The notes under the pieces were generated by a model. That model did not search any database. It was not told the DNA's origin and saw only the letters and a list, made by a program, of their open reading frames with translations. DNA of 64,000 bases from Armatimonadota bacterium (GTDB lineage: Bacteria; Armatimonadota; Zipacnadia; UBA1398; JAKPQA01). Within the stretch, counting starts at the first letter, position 1. Each line of letters opens with the position of its first letter. Of the stretch, positions 8,636 through 17,955 are shown one piece after another. Location of the stretch: NCBI GenBank assembly GCA_029547025.1, contig JAKPQA010000359.1, positions 1 through 64,000 of the forward strand, read 5' to 3'. The position numbers were made by a program, and so were the translations under genes.

Positions 8636-10966
8636 ATGATTCGGCTTGCGGGTGTGCTCCTGTTGGCGAGCAGCGCCTACGGCGCTGAGTTCCACGTGGC
8701 GACGGACGGGAACGACGCCAACCCCGGCACGAAAGCGGAACCGTTTCGGACCATTCAGCGCGCGGCCGATCTGGCCCGGCCGGGCGACATCGTCACGGTG
8801 CACGAGGGAGTCTACCGGGAGCGGGTGAACCCGCCGCGGGGCGGCGAGTCCGAGGCCAAGCGCATCGTCTACCGCGCCGCCCCCGGCGAGAGAGTCGAGA
8901 TCCGGGGCTCGGAGGTCATCAGGGGCTGGGTACGCGAGCGGGGCGACGTCTGGAAGGTCACACTATCGAACGCCTTCTTCGGCGGCTTCAACCCTTACGC
9001 CGACGTGATCCACGGCGACTGGTTCGACCCTCAGGGGCGTGAGCACCACACGGGCGCCGTGTACCTGGATGGCGACTGGCTTACCGAGGCGGCGAGTCTC
9101 GACGAAGTGATGATGCCCGGCGGAACGAAACCCGCGTGGCTGACGGCCGCGAGCCGGCAGACGCTTCTGAACGTCGCCTGGCTGCGTCCGGGTGGAGCGG
9201 GCAAGGGCGAGCGCACTCCGGCGGCCGGCTTCACGGCACAGCGGGGGATTCAGACCGCGCCGTGCACCGAGGGGGGAGAGTGCATCGGCTGGATTGAGGA
9301 AGGTGACTGGGCGCGCTACGAGGGGATCGAGCTGGGGCAGCGGACCGAGGCGATGGAGCTCCGCGTGGCGTCGGCGACGTCGGGGGGCCTCATCGAGATC
9401 CGTCTGGGCACGCCGGAGGGCGAACTGCTGGGCATGGTGGATGTTCCCACCACCGGCGACTGGCAGCGATGGATCTCTGTGGTCGCCCCGATGAAGCCGC
9501 TGGGCGGCAAGCGGGACCTGTGCCTCACGTTCCGGGCACGGGGTACCGAGGAGGAGCGCCTGGCGGCGCGTCGCCTGAACCGGCAGCTGTGGTTCGCGAG
9601 AGTCGACGCCGCACACACCACCATTTGGGCGCAGTTTGAGGGCGTGGACCCCAACCAGAGACTGGTCGAGATCAATGTGCGCCAGTCGGTGTTCTACCCG
9701 GACCAGCCGGGGCGCGACTACATCACGGTGCGCGGGTTCATCATGCGGCACGCGGCCACGCCCTGGGCTCCGCCGACGGCCCAGCAGATCGGCCTGATCG
9801 GCACCCACTGGAGCAAGGGGTGGATCATCGAAGACAACGTCGTCAGCCACTCGGTCTGTGTCGGCATCGCGCTGGGCAAGCACGGCGACCCGTACGACAA
9901 CACATCGGCCAACAGCGCCGAGGGCTATGTGAAAACCATCGAGCGAGCTCACGCATTTGCCATCCCGTGGACGAAGGCGCGCATCGGCCACCACGTGGTG
10001 CGCCGCAACACGATCTCGCACTGCGAGCAGGCCGGTGTCGTCGGCAGCCTCGGTGCCGCGTTCAGCACCATCGAGGGGAACGTCATCCACGACATCCATC
10101 TGCGCCACCTGTTCGGGGGCGCCGAGATGGCCGGCATCAAGATCCACGGCGCCATTGACACGGTGATCCGGCGCAACCACGTCTACCGCACGTGCCTGGG
10201 GCTCTGGCTGGACTGGATGGCCCAGGGGACACGGGTGTCGGCCAACCTGTTCCATGACAACACGGGGCAGGATCTGTTCGTCGAGGTCAACCACGGGCCA
10301 TTCATCGTCGACAACAACCTGTTCCTGTCGTCCACCAGCCTGCTCGACATGTCGGAGGGTGGGGCCTATGCCCACAACCTGTTCGCGGGACGGATCACGA
10401 ACTGCCCTGAACCGAACCGTGAGACGCCTTACCACCGTGCGCACAGCACGCGGCTGGCCGGGCTCGCCCGGATCACGGGCGGCGATGATCGCTTCTACAA
10501 CAACATGTTCATCGGCGACGGGAAGGCGCTCACCGGGGCGGAGAAGGGCGACGTGGAGGAGGTGCGCTGGATCAGCGGCCATGGGCTCTGGGGCTACGAT
10601 GGCCGGCCGTTCCCGCTCGAGGCGGCCGGCAACGTGTACTACCACGGCGCCGAGCCCTACGCGGGTGAGGCGGATCCGGTCGTCCTGCTCCAACACGACC
10701 CGCAGCTGGACCTGGAGGTAGACGAGGATGGTGGGGCCCATCTGAGCCTGAGGCTGACGGGTCTGCCGGGTGGCACGGGTCCGGCCATCGTGACGACGGC
10801 GCTGCTCGGGAAGACCCGAGTCGCCGGCCTCCCGTATGAGAACCGCGACCGGTCGCCCCTGGAGATCGACACCGACTACCTCGGTCACCGTCGCAGCCGT
10901 TCGCGGTCGGTCGCCGGTCCGTTCGCGTCTCTTCGCGGCGGCTCGGTGCGACTACGGGTGTGGTGA
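8636..10966 (+). CDS. Secreted right-handed beta-helix protein with inserted CBM6-like segment
   Basis: This ~776-residue protein has a short signal peptide (MIRLAGVLLLASSAYG) that ends just before EFHVATDGNDANPGT. That sequence opens a DUF1565/pectate-lyase-like beta-helix, continuing PFRTIQRAADLARPGDIV. Residues ~220-310 contain a beta-sandwich-like insert (EGDWARYEGIELGQ...) that resembles a family 6 carbohydrate-binding module. Helix coils then resume with repeated short rungs such as IIEDNVVSHS, VVRRNTISHCEQAGV, TIEGNVIHDIH and VIRRNHVYRT. It probably binds or cleaves polysaccharide outside the cell. The ATG at 8636 was chosen over longer in-frame options because it gives the signal peptide; an AGGG lies about 5 nt upstream. 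Confidence 0.78.
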   Translation: MIRLAGVLLLASSAYGAEFHVATDGNDANPGTKAEPFRTIQRAADLARPGDIVTVHEGVYRERVNPPRGGESEAKRIVYRAAPGERVEIRGSEVIRGWVRERGDVWKVTLSNAFFGGFNPYADVIHGDWFDPQGREHHTGAVYLDGDWLTEAASLDEVMMPGGTKPAWLTAASRQTLLNVAWLRPGGAGKGERTPAAGFTAQRGIQTAPCTEGGECIGWIEEGDWARYEGIELGQRTEAMELRVASATSGGLIEIRLGTPEGELLGMVDVPTTGDWQRWISVVAPMKPLGGKRDLCLTFRARGTEEERLAARRLNRQLWFARVDAAHTTIWAQFEGVDPNQRLVEINVRQSVFYPDQPGRDYITVRGFIMRHAATPWAPPTAQQIGLIGTHWSKGWIIEDNVVSHSVCVGIALGKHGDPYDNTSANSAEGYVKTIERAHAFAIPWTKARIGHHVVRRNTISHCEQAGVVGSLGAAFSTIEGNVIHDIHLRHLFGGAEMAGIKIHGAIDTVIRRNHVYRTCLGLWLDWMAQGTRVSANLFHDNTGQDLFVEVNHGPFIVDNNLFLSSTSLLDMSEGGAYAHNLFAGRITNCPEPNRETPYHRAHSTRLAGLARITGGDDRFYNNMFIGDGKALTGAEKGDVEEVRWISGHGLWGYDGRPFPLEAAGNVYYHGAEPYAGEADPVVLLQHDPQLDLEVDEDGGAHLSLRLTGLPGGTGPAIVTTALLGKTRVAGLPYENRDRSPLEIDTDYLGHRRSRSRSVAGPFASLRGGSVRLRVW

Positions 10967-11010
10967 GTAGCGGGGCTCCGTGCTCAGCCCTGGGCCGCCC
11001 CCGGCTACTC
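10965..11010. terminator. Bidirectional terminator-like hairpin between convergent genes
   Basis: GAGTAGCGGGG (10965-10975) pairs with CCCCG-G-CTACTC (10999-11010), an 11-bp stem with one bulged G. It covers the stop codons of both converging genes. No T run follows, so termination would have to rely on the stem itself or on Rho. Confidence 0.5.
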
Positions 11011-12072
11011 CAACGGCCTGCCCAGGGCTTCCTCATAGATGGCGACGACGTTCTCGACGGGGGTGTCGGGCTGGATGCAGTGGGCGGGTGAGAAGATGTA
11101 GCCACCGCCCTTGGCGATGACGCGGAGCCGGTGCCGAGCCTCCTCACGGCACTGCTCGACCGTGCCGTGGGGAAGTGTCTCTTGCGTGGAGATCATCCCG
11201 CAGTAGGCCAAGCGGTCGCCGAACTCGCGTTTGAGCTCCTCGGGGTCCATGCCGGCCGGCTCGGGCTGGACGGCATCGAGCAGGTCGAGGCCCATTTCGA
11301 TGAGTCTCGGCTGGAGCGCCCGGGTGGAGCCGCAGGAGTGCATGGCCGCCCTGGCGCCGTAGTGGTGGGCCAGGTCGATGAACCGCTGGAGGCGCGGGCG
11401 GAAGAAGGCATCGAAGGTGGCCGGGCTGATGACCGGGCCGTTCTGGGTGCCGAGATCCTCGCCGAGCCAGAGGATGTCGATCTCGCCGCGTCCGGCTTCG
11501 AGGGTCCGCTTGAGTACCTCATAGTAGAAGTCGACGCGATGGTCGATGATGGCGCAGCCGACCTCGTCCTGCAGTGCGATATCACACAGGACCTGTTCCA
11601 TGCCTCTCCCACGCGAGACCCCGTTGATGATGTCTGGTGCTCCGGCATGGCCGGCGTGGACACAGAAGGGCCGCTCCCGGGCGATGGCATCGGGGATGGC
11701 GGAGTAGTCGTAGTCGTCTGGGTTGGGCCACGGGTAGCGCTCGACCTCGTCCATCGTCTGGAGCCGCGCCAGGGTGAGGTCGGAGGCCTCGTGGTAGACC
11801 CCGCCGGTGGCGTTGGCCACGGCGGAGTAGCCGATGCCCCACTCATCGTAGAGCTCGGCCTTGCCGGTGGCGATGGGCGGAGGCTTCCGTGCGGGACCGA
11901 CGTAGGGCGCGGCGATACCGCGGATGTCGACTTCAAACACCTCGATGGGCGAGCGGCCGGCGAACCGTTCGACGAGGGACCCGTGCATCTCGGGCGTCAG
12001 GTAGATCTGAATGGGGACCCGGTCGGTCTCTCTGTGGTCGATGGCCTGTAGTACGCGTTCGCGCGGGGTCAT
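11005..12072 (-). CDS. Uroporphyrinogen decarboxylase (URO-D) family protein, MtaA/MtbA-like
   Basis: This 355-residue protein starts MTPRERVLQAIDHRETDRVPI, the usual opening of URO-D family members that are not HemE. It has the zinc/thiol-ligand motif H-x-C in AMHSCGS and a C-terminal Cys in SPAHCIQPDTP, as in cobamide:coenzyme M methyltransferases (MtaA/MtbA). Whether it transfers methyl groups or acts on sugar-derived substrates is unknown; many environmental genomes carry such genes in glycan loci. The ATG at 12072 has AAGGGTG 9 nt upstream; a longer frame to 12123 is less likely. It lies 69 bp after the spermidine-synthase-like gene on the same strand. Confidence 0.8.
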   Translation of the reverse strand: MTPRERVLQAIDHRETDRVPIQIYLTPEMHGSLVERFAGRSPIEVFEVDIRGIAAPYVGPARKPPPIATGKAELYDEWGIGYSAVANATGGVYHEASDLTLARLQTMDEVERYPWPNPDDYDYSAIPDAIARERPFCVHAGHAGAPDIINGVSRGRGMEQVLCDIALQDEVGCAIIDHRVDFYYEVLKRTLEAGRGEIDILWLGEDLGTQNGPVISPATFDAFFRPRLQRFIDLAHHYGARAAMHSCGSTRALQPRLIEMGLDLLDAVQPEPAGMDPEELKREFGDRLAYCGMISTQETLPHGTVEQCREEARHRLRVIAKGGGYIFSPAHCIQPDTPVENVVAIYEEALGRPLE

Positions 12073-12141
12073 GGTCGGCGACACCCTTCCGCGGGGTATC
12101 TGGCTCGCCCGGCGGCTGAGCACCGGACGAAGGGCGATTCG

Positions 12142-14487
12142 CTAGGGCTGCGGATGACGCCTGCGGACCAGCACGATCGCGCCAGCCAGTGACCAGGCGG
12201 CGATCACCCAGAGGGCGGAACCGACACCGAGCACGGGGATCAGTAGGCTGCCGATGGCGGCGGCGCCGAGCGCCCCGCCGAGGTGGTCGGCCGCCTGCAT
12301 CGCGCCGGCAGAGCGGGCGGTTGCGCCGGGTCCCGACTCGAGATGCACGGCGGCGGCCAGCGGGAACGCAGCGCCCGTCAGGAGGCCTGCCAGGGCGACG
12401 CCGAACACGAGTACTCCTGCCGCGACCGGGGGCCAGCTCGCCGCGAGCACTCGGGCCACCGACAGCACCTCTGGGGTGATGCCGACGGCGAAGGCGGCCG
12501 AGGCCATGCACACCCCGATGAGCCACGTGCGGGGTGGCCGTGCCCAGAGCGAGAGGCCCTTCGTTGCCCACATGCCACCGAGGGCCAGGCCGCACATGAA
12601 GGCGGCTACGACGAGGGCAAGACGGGTGTAGAGCGATCCGAAGAGGTTCTGGAAACTGAAGAGGTACACAACCTCGAAGCCCATGGCGGCGAGGCCGCAG
12701 GCGAAGATGGCGACGGCGGAGTCGGCCCGATCTGCCGTGCTCCGCGACCACCGCCTCGCCCGGCCCCAGGCCAGCCGGAGCGCCACCAGGATGGCGACTC
12801 CGAGCAGCCACGTGCCTACACCGGCTGCGCGGAGTCTCCGGAGCGCGGGCCCGAAGTTGGACTCGGAGAACCGGTCCCACAGCAGCAGGTTGTAGAAGTA
12901 GGACACCGGCTCACGGTCGGTGTTGAGGTGGTAGAAGCGGGCGTCGTCCAGGGCCGAGTGGATTGCCTCGGTGCGGCCCTCGGGGAGCAGGATCTCGGGG
13001 TGAGCGTCGCTGAAGTATTCCGTTATAATGCCTCGCTTCTGAAAACGCCGCCCGATCACTTGCGGGTCGGCGCTGAGGACACCGCGTTCCTCGGTGGCGA
13101 AAAGGTAGTTGGCCGTGTCCCATGTGACGAGCACATGCGGGAAGACCTGCCGCAAGGAGTGGTAGACAGCGCCGGTGTGGAGGCCGATCTCTTCACCCAC
13201 CACATTGACGGCCGATGAGACGCGCGTGGCGAACACGCCGCCGGGGGCGAGGATCCGTCGGACCTCCTCGAAGAACTCGGTCGTGAAGTAGCGATTGAGT
13301 GCGGCCGTCGATGGGTCACCGACGTTGGCGAAGACGACATCGTACCGGTCACGGGCGTGTTGTACGTAGACGCGTGCGTCGACATGGTGCACATGGACAC
13401 GTGGACTGGCGAGAGCGGCACGGTCGCCCGGCGCGAGGAACGCTTCGACGGCCCGCAGCAGGCCCTCGTCGACCTGCACGTAGTCGATAAGCTCCAGGGG
13501 GCTTTTGAGCATCTCCTGTATGAGCCCCTCGGCGCCCCAGCCCAGCAGGAGAACGCGCCGCGGACTGGGGTGCTGCAGGAGCACGAAGTTCGCCTCGAGG
13601 CCGGACTGATAGGGATCGGGAAATGACACGCAGGTCTGGCCGTTGGCATAGACGGTGTAGAGCCCATCGTACTCCGACAGCATGACGTTCTGATAGGGAG
13701 TGTCGACGACGCGGACCAGGCGACAACCAGGGGAAGGCGCCAGTCCGGCCCAGCGGCCCATGCGGGTGGCTTGATCCCATTCCGCTGAGCGCCAGCCCAC
13801 GGTGCCCCCCAACACCATGGCGAGCGCTGCGATGACGCCCAGGAAGGCCGGGCATGGCTTGCCGCGATGCAGTCCGACACACACGGAGACCATGGCCGCG
13901 CAGAGGACGGCCATCACCACTTCGAGCACGCCGAAGGCTGACAGGCGAGTCAGCAGCACAAAGGTGTACGCGAGGCCGCCGACCAGGAACCCGACGGCCT
14001 CGGCAGCGTAGAGGCGGCCCACCGGACGCGCGTCGGCCTCGATGCTCCCGGCGTAGAGGCGGGCCCCGAGGGGGAAAGTGAGGCCGATCATGGCCGAGAA
14101 GGGTGCCGCCGCCACCAGGATGAGCAGAGCAGCCTGGGCCAGAGGGACGTATTCGCCGGTGGGAATCCGGAGGAGCAGCCGAGCCTCACGGATGGCCGCG
14201 ACCTGAGCGAATGGGACCACCGCCGCGACGAGGCCACCCAGACCGAACAACCATGGCGCAGCGACAGAGCGGGCGGCGACGGCCCCGATCCGGGCGCCGA
14301 GGCCGATCCAGAGCAGCCAGGCGCCGAACACCAGGCCGAGGCAGAGCTCGCTCCCGTGCAGCACCGACAGCAGCTCGCGGGCGAGTACAGCCTGGACGAT
14401 GACCGAGGAGACCCCAAAGCCCATGAAGGAGAGTAGGAGTGTCCGTTCGGGTACCCGGTGCGAGCTCAGGCTGCTCGGCGCTTCCAT
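12142..14487 (-). CDS. Membrane protein with spermidine-synthase-like methyltransferase fold
   Basis: This 781-residue polytopic protein has roughly seven transmembrane helices in residues 15-235, a soluble Rossmann-like aminopropyltransferase domain (~265-530), and about seven more helices to the C-terminus. The cofactor loop is GWGAEG where soluble spermidine synthases have GGGDG, and the active-site region reads NVGDPSTAALNRYFTTEFF. TM-fused spermidine synthase homologues are common in environmental bacteria but mostly uncharacterised. It starts 27 bp after the metal ATPase stop, so the two are likely co-transcribed. No clear ribosome binding site precedes the ATG. Polyamine synthesis is possible but not shown. 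Confidence 0.78.
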   Translation of the reverse strand: MEAPSSLSSHRVPERTLLLSFMGFGVSSVIVQAVLARELLSVLHGSELCLGLVFGAWLLWIGLGARIGAVAARSVAAPWLFGLGGLVAAVVPFAQVAAIREARLLLRIPTGEYVPLAQAALLILVAAAPFSAMIGLTFPLGARLYAGSIEADARPVGRLYAAEAVGFLVGGLAYTFVLLTRLSAFGVLEVVMAVLCAAMVSVCVGLHRGKPCPAFLGVIAALAMVLGGTVGWRSAEWDQATRMGRWAGLAPSPGCRLVRVVDTPYQNVMLSEYDGLYTVYANGQTCVSFPDPYQSGLEANFVLLQHPSPRRVLLLGWGAEGLIQEMLKSPLELIDYVQVDEGLLRAVEAFLAPGDRAALASPRVHVHHVDARVYVQHARDRYDVVFANVGDPSTAALNRYFTTEFFEEVRRILAPGGVFATRVSSAVNVVGEEIGLHTGAVYHSLRQVFPHVLVTWDTANYLFATEERGVLSADPQVIGRRFQKRGIITEYFSDAHPEILLPEGRTEAIHSALDDARFYHLNTDREPVSYFYNLLLWDRFSESNFGPALRRLRAAGVGTWLLGVAILVALRLAWGRARRWSRSTADRADSAVAIFACGLAAMGFEVVYLFSFQNLFGSLYTRLALVVAAFMCGLALGGMWATKGLSLWARPPRTWLIGVCMASAAFAVGITPEVLSVARVLAASWPPVAAGVLVFGVALAGLLTGAAFPLAAAVHLESGPGATARSAGAMQAADHLGGALGAAAIGSLLIPVLGVGSALWVIAAWSLAGAIVLVRRRHPQP

Positions 14488-14514
14488 GGCACGGGATGCA
14501 TTCGCGGGGGCCGA

Positions 14515-16611
14515 TCAGTTGTCCTCGGCCTCTGGCAGGCCGGCCCAGTAGAGCAGGCGGGCCGAGTTGAGGAACACACCGACATCGGGCAGGACATGTG
14601 TCGCGGCCGCGGCGGCTGGCGGGAGCACGCCGGAGGCGGCGAGGGCGACGCCAGCGATGTTGAAGGCCAGGGCGATGACCAGGTTGCGGCGGATGGTCGC
14701 GACCGCCTGCCGGCCCAGCGCCACGGCCTCCGGAATGCGGCGGAGATCGTCGGTCATGAGGGCGACATCGGCCGCCTCGATGGCGGCGTCGGTCCCGGCC
14801 GCGCCCATGGCGATGCCCACATGGGCCTCGGCAAGCGCGGGTGCGTCGTTGATGCCGTCGCCAACCATGGCCACGCGGTGCGTCTGGCCCAACTCGCGGA
14901 CCAGAGCCGTCTTGTCTCCCGGGAGCAGATTCGAGTGGCTGAACGACAGAGGGAGCTCGCGGGCCACTGCCTGGGCGGCGCCGTTGCCGTCGCCGGTCAT
15001 CATCACCAGGCGGCGGATGCCCAGCCGGGTCAGGGAAGCGAGTGCCGAAGCGGCCTCGGGCCTGAGCTGGTCGCGCACGGCGACATAGCCGCAGGGGACT
15101 CCGTCGTGTGCCACCAGCAGCACGCTGGCTCCTCTTGCTTCCTCGGTCTGGACCCGGCGTTCGGCATCGGGGGAGAGCTCGGCGCCGTGGTCTCGCAGCA
15201 GGTCGGCGGTGCCGACCACGATCATCGAGCCGCTGACCGGATCGGTCGCGATCACGCCCCGTCCGGGCACGGGAGTGAAGCCTGAGGGCTCGATCGGCGG
15301 AAGCCCGCACTCGGTGGCTCGGCGGCGGATGGCTCGCGCGAGGGGGTGCTCGGAGAAGCGCTCGACCATCGCTGCGGCCGAGAGGATCTCGCGCTCGGTG
15401 TGGCCGTCGAACGAGGCGACGGCCAGGACCTCGGGCCGGCCCGTCGTCAGGGTGCCGGTCTTGTCGAACACGAAGGCATCGGCCCGGGCCAGGGCCTCGA
15501 GGTGGGCCCCGCCTTTGACGAGGATCCCGCGGCGAGCTGCGTTGCCTACGGCAGCCACCACGGCCAGAGGCGTGGCCAAGGCCACGGCGCACGGACAAGC
15601 CACGACGATCACCGACACGGCTGCGAGCACATCGTCGGTCCACAGATACGCCCCGGCGGCGGCCGCGAGGACGGCGGGCGTGAAGTAGGTGGCGAAGCGG
15701 TCGGCCAGGCGCTGCACGGGGGCCTTCCGCTCCTGGGCCTCCTCGACCATGGTGATGATGCGGCCCAGAGTTGTTTCGCGCCCGACGCGGTCGACGTGGA
15801 TTTCGAGAGCACCGGCATCCGTGATACTACCGGCGAAGACGCGGTCACCCGGCCCCTTCTCCTTGGGTGTGGATTCGCCGGTGATGGGTGCTTCGTTGAC
15901 GGCCGCCTGCCCGCTGAGCACGTGGCCGTCGGCCGGGATGCGGGTGCCCGGGCGTACGAGCACCGTGTCGCCGCAGGTGAGTTGGTCGGCCGGGATGCGG
16001 GCCACGTCGCCCCCGCGGCGCACGAGGGCCGAGTGGGGTGTGGCGGCCACGAGCTCTCGGATCCCGCGGCGGCTCCGGTCGGATGTGTGGATCTCCAGTA
16101 CTTGGGCAACGAGCACGAAGACACCGATGGTGGCGGCGGCCAGGAACTCGCCCACGGCGCAGCATGCGACAATGCCCAGCGACAGGAACGTCTCGACATC
16201 CATGGCCCGGCGGCGGACGGAGCGCCCGGCCTGCCAGAGGATCGAGTAGCCGGTGACGATGGTGGCCGCGATCGCGAGCGGGGTCGAGGTGGCCTCCGGC
16301 CCCTTCCAGGCGAGGGGGAGCAGGACGGCAGCGAGGCCGATCCGCAGAAGAAGCCTCTGCTCTTGGCGGCGGATGGGATGGCGGCGGGGCTCGAGGGTGG
16401 CTGCCGGGTGGTAGCCGAGTTCGCGGACGGCCGCGTACAGGTCAGCCTCCGAGACGGCGGCTCCATCGCACAGCACGATGCAATGCTCGGTCACCGCGTC
16501 AACGGTGGCATCACTCACGCCGTCAATGGCGCGCAGACGGTTCTCGACGTGCCGCGCGCACGCCGCGCAGTCCATGCCCCGGATGCTGAAAGTGACGCGA
16601 TAGGCAGTCAC
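14515..16611 (-). CDS. Heavy-metal translocating P1B-type ATPase
   Basis: This 698-residue pump has one N-terminal HMA domain with GMDCAAC, then the A-domain TGES, the membrane metal site CPC (CPCAVALATP), the phosphorylation site DKTGTLTTG, the SEHPLA motif of the N-domain and the hinge VGDGINDAPA. These identify a soft-metal exporter. CPC points to Cu(I) or a related ion, but the last helices read AFNIAG and HVLPDVGVFLNSARLL, not the YN and MxxSS residues of classical CopA, so metal specificity is open. The GTG start has GGAG 6 nt upstream. It heads a minus-strand run with the spermidine-synthase-like and URO-D genes. Confidence 0.88.
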   Translation of the reverse strand: MTAYRVTFSIRGMDCAACARHVENRLRAIDGVSDATVDAVTEHCIVLCDGAAVSEADLYAAVRELGYHPAATLEPRRHPIRRQEQRLLLRIGLAAVLLPLAWKGPEATSTPLAIAATIVTGYSILWQAGRSVRRRAMDVETFLSLGIVACCAVGEFLAAATIGVFVLVAQVLEIHTSDRSRRGIRELVAATPHSALVRRGGDVARIPADQLTCGDTVLVRPGTRIPADGHVLSGQAAVNEAPITGESTPKEKGPGDRVFAGSITDAGALEIHVDRVGRETTLGRIITMVEEAQERKAPVQRLADRFATYFTPAVLAAAAGAYLWTDDVLAAVSVIVVACPCAVALATPLAVVAAVGNAARRGILVKGGAHLEALARADAFVFDKTGTLTTGRPEVLAVASFDGHTEREILSAAAMVERFSEHPLARAIRRRATECGLPPIEPSGFTPVPGRGVIATDPVSGSMIVVGTADLLRDHGAELSPDAERRVQTEEARGASVLLVAHDGVPCGYVAVRDQLRPEAASALASLTRLGIRRLVMMTGDGNGAAQAVARELPLSFSHSNLLPGDKTALVRELGQTHRVAMVGDGINDAPALAEAHVGIAMGAAGTDAAIEAADVALMTDDLRRIPEAVALGRQAVATIRRNLVIALAFNIAGVALAASGVLPPAAAAATHVLPDVGVFLNSARLLYWAGLPEAEDN

Positions 16612-16805
16612 GGGTTACTCCGTCCGGCCTCCAGTGCCATCGGCGAGGCCCATGGGGATCAACGCCATCGACCTGGCGGCAGTTCCCCGCGTTCATTGTG
16701 CCGCATGGCGGCACGCAGGAGACCCGGTTTGGCCCTGGGAAGATCCGGACGAACACACCCCGCGGCTGCCCCCGAGGGGGCGCGCTCGGCCTGGAGGAGC
16801 ACATC

Positions 16806-17945
16806 GTGGACAGGGTACGTATGGGCATCATTGGTACCGGCGGGATGGGCAGCGCCCACGTCGCCATTGCGAGGGAGCTGGACTGCGTCACACTGGCGGC
16901 CGTGTGCGATATCGACGAGGCCGTATGCCGCGCCAAGTCGGAGGAGTGTGGCGTTCCGGGCTTCACGAACGCTGAGGAGTTACTCGACAGCGGTCTGGTG
17001 GACGCGGTCATCATCGCCACGCCGCACTATTTCCATCCGCCCATTGCCATTGCGGCTTTTCGCCGGGGGATCCATGTGCTGTCCGAGAAACCCATCGCGG
17101 TCACCGTTTCGGCCGCGGACGCGATGATCGCAGCCGCCAAGGCATCGGGCTGTAAGTTCGCCGTTATGTACCAGATGCGTACGGAGTCCATCCACATCGC
17201 GGCGCGCCGGATTATTGAGGAAGGCGGACTCGGCGACATCTACCGCACATCGATGATCATGGGCTGGTACCGGAGCCAGGCCTACTACGACTCGGGGGGC
17301 TGGCGGGCCACATGGACCGGTGAGGGCGGTGGCGTGCTGATCAACCAGGCGCCGCATATGCTCGATATCTTCACATGGCTGGGTGGCCTCCCGACGATGA
17401 TCCACGGCCGGACGCGCACGCGCCTGCACGAGATCGAGGTGGAGGACGAGGCCTTCGCGGTCCTCGAGTATGCCAACGGCGCTCACGGGTACCTCTATGC
17501 CAGCACTACTGAAGCGCCGGGGACCGATGTGCTCGAGATCGCCGGGGACCGGGGCAAGATCCGGATTCAGGAAGGCCGGCTGCGCTACTGGCGTCTGGAG
17601 GAGGCGCGGAGCGAGCATGCCGCCGGCGCGACCGAGATGTGGAGCTCGCCCAAGAGCGAGGAGGTTGAGGTCCCGTTGCCCGAGGTGCAGTCGGGCCACA
17701 AGGCGGTGCAGGCCAACTTCGTCGACGCCATTCTTCATGACACACCGCTGGTGACGCCAGGCGAGGAGGGGATCAACGCACTGGAGATGATCAATGGCAT
17801 GATCCTCTCGGGCCACAAGGGCCAGCCGGTGACTGTGCCGGTTGACCGCGCCGAGTACGACGCCCTGATCGAGTCGCTCAAGGCGTCGTCGAGCGGGAAG
17901 GCGCGGGTCCGCGAGCAGCGGGTCACGGATCCGAAGTTCCAGTAG
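16806..17945 (+). CDS. Gfo/Idh/MocA family NAD(P)-dependent oxidoreductase
   Basis: This 379-residue enzyme has an N-terminal Rossmann fold (MGIIGTGGMGSAHVA) and the catalytic lysine in LSEKPIAVT, followed by the C-terminal alpha/beta substrate domain. It would oxidise or reduce a sugar or inositol hydroxyl in the cytoplasm. The GTG start at 16806 has a strong GGAGGAG 6 nt upstream; upstream codons in the same frame lack a site. It ends 10 bp before mnmE, so read-through into mnmE is likely. The substrate is unknown; another family member lies at 44594. Confidence 0.87.
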   Translation: MDRVRMGIIGTGGMGSAHVAIARELDCVTLAAVCDIDEAVCRAKSEECGVPGFTNAEELLDSGLVDAVIIATPHYFHPPIAIAAFRRGIHVLSEKPIAVTVSAADAMIAAAKASGCKFAVMYQMRTESIHIAARRIIEEGGLGDIYRTSMIMGWYRSQAYYDSGGWRATWTGEGGGVLINQAPHMLDIFTWLGGLPTMIHGRTRTRLHEIEVEDEAFAVLEYANGAHGYLYASTTEAPGTDVLEIAGDRGKIRIQEGRLRYWRLEEARSEHAAGATEMWSSPKSEEVEVPLPEVQSGHKAVQANFVDAILHDTPLVTPGEEGINALEMINGMILSGHKGQPVTVPVDRAEYDALIESLKASSSGKARVREQRVTDPKFQ

Positions 17946-17955
17946 CCGCGCACGC

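Noticed and set aside
8963-10888. 641-residue minus-strand open frame opposite the beta-helix gene
   Set aside because: The plus strand encodes clear beta-helix motifs and a signal peptide; the minus frame has no recognisable family.
14515-16611. Firm naming as CopA
   Set aside because: CPC alone is not enough; the residues in the last two helices are not those of CopA.
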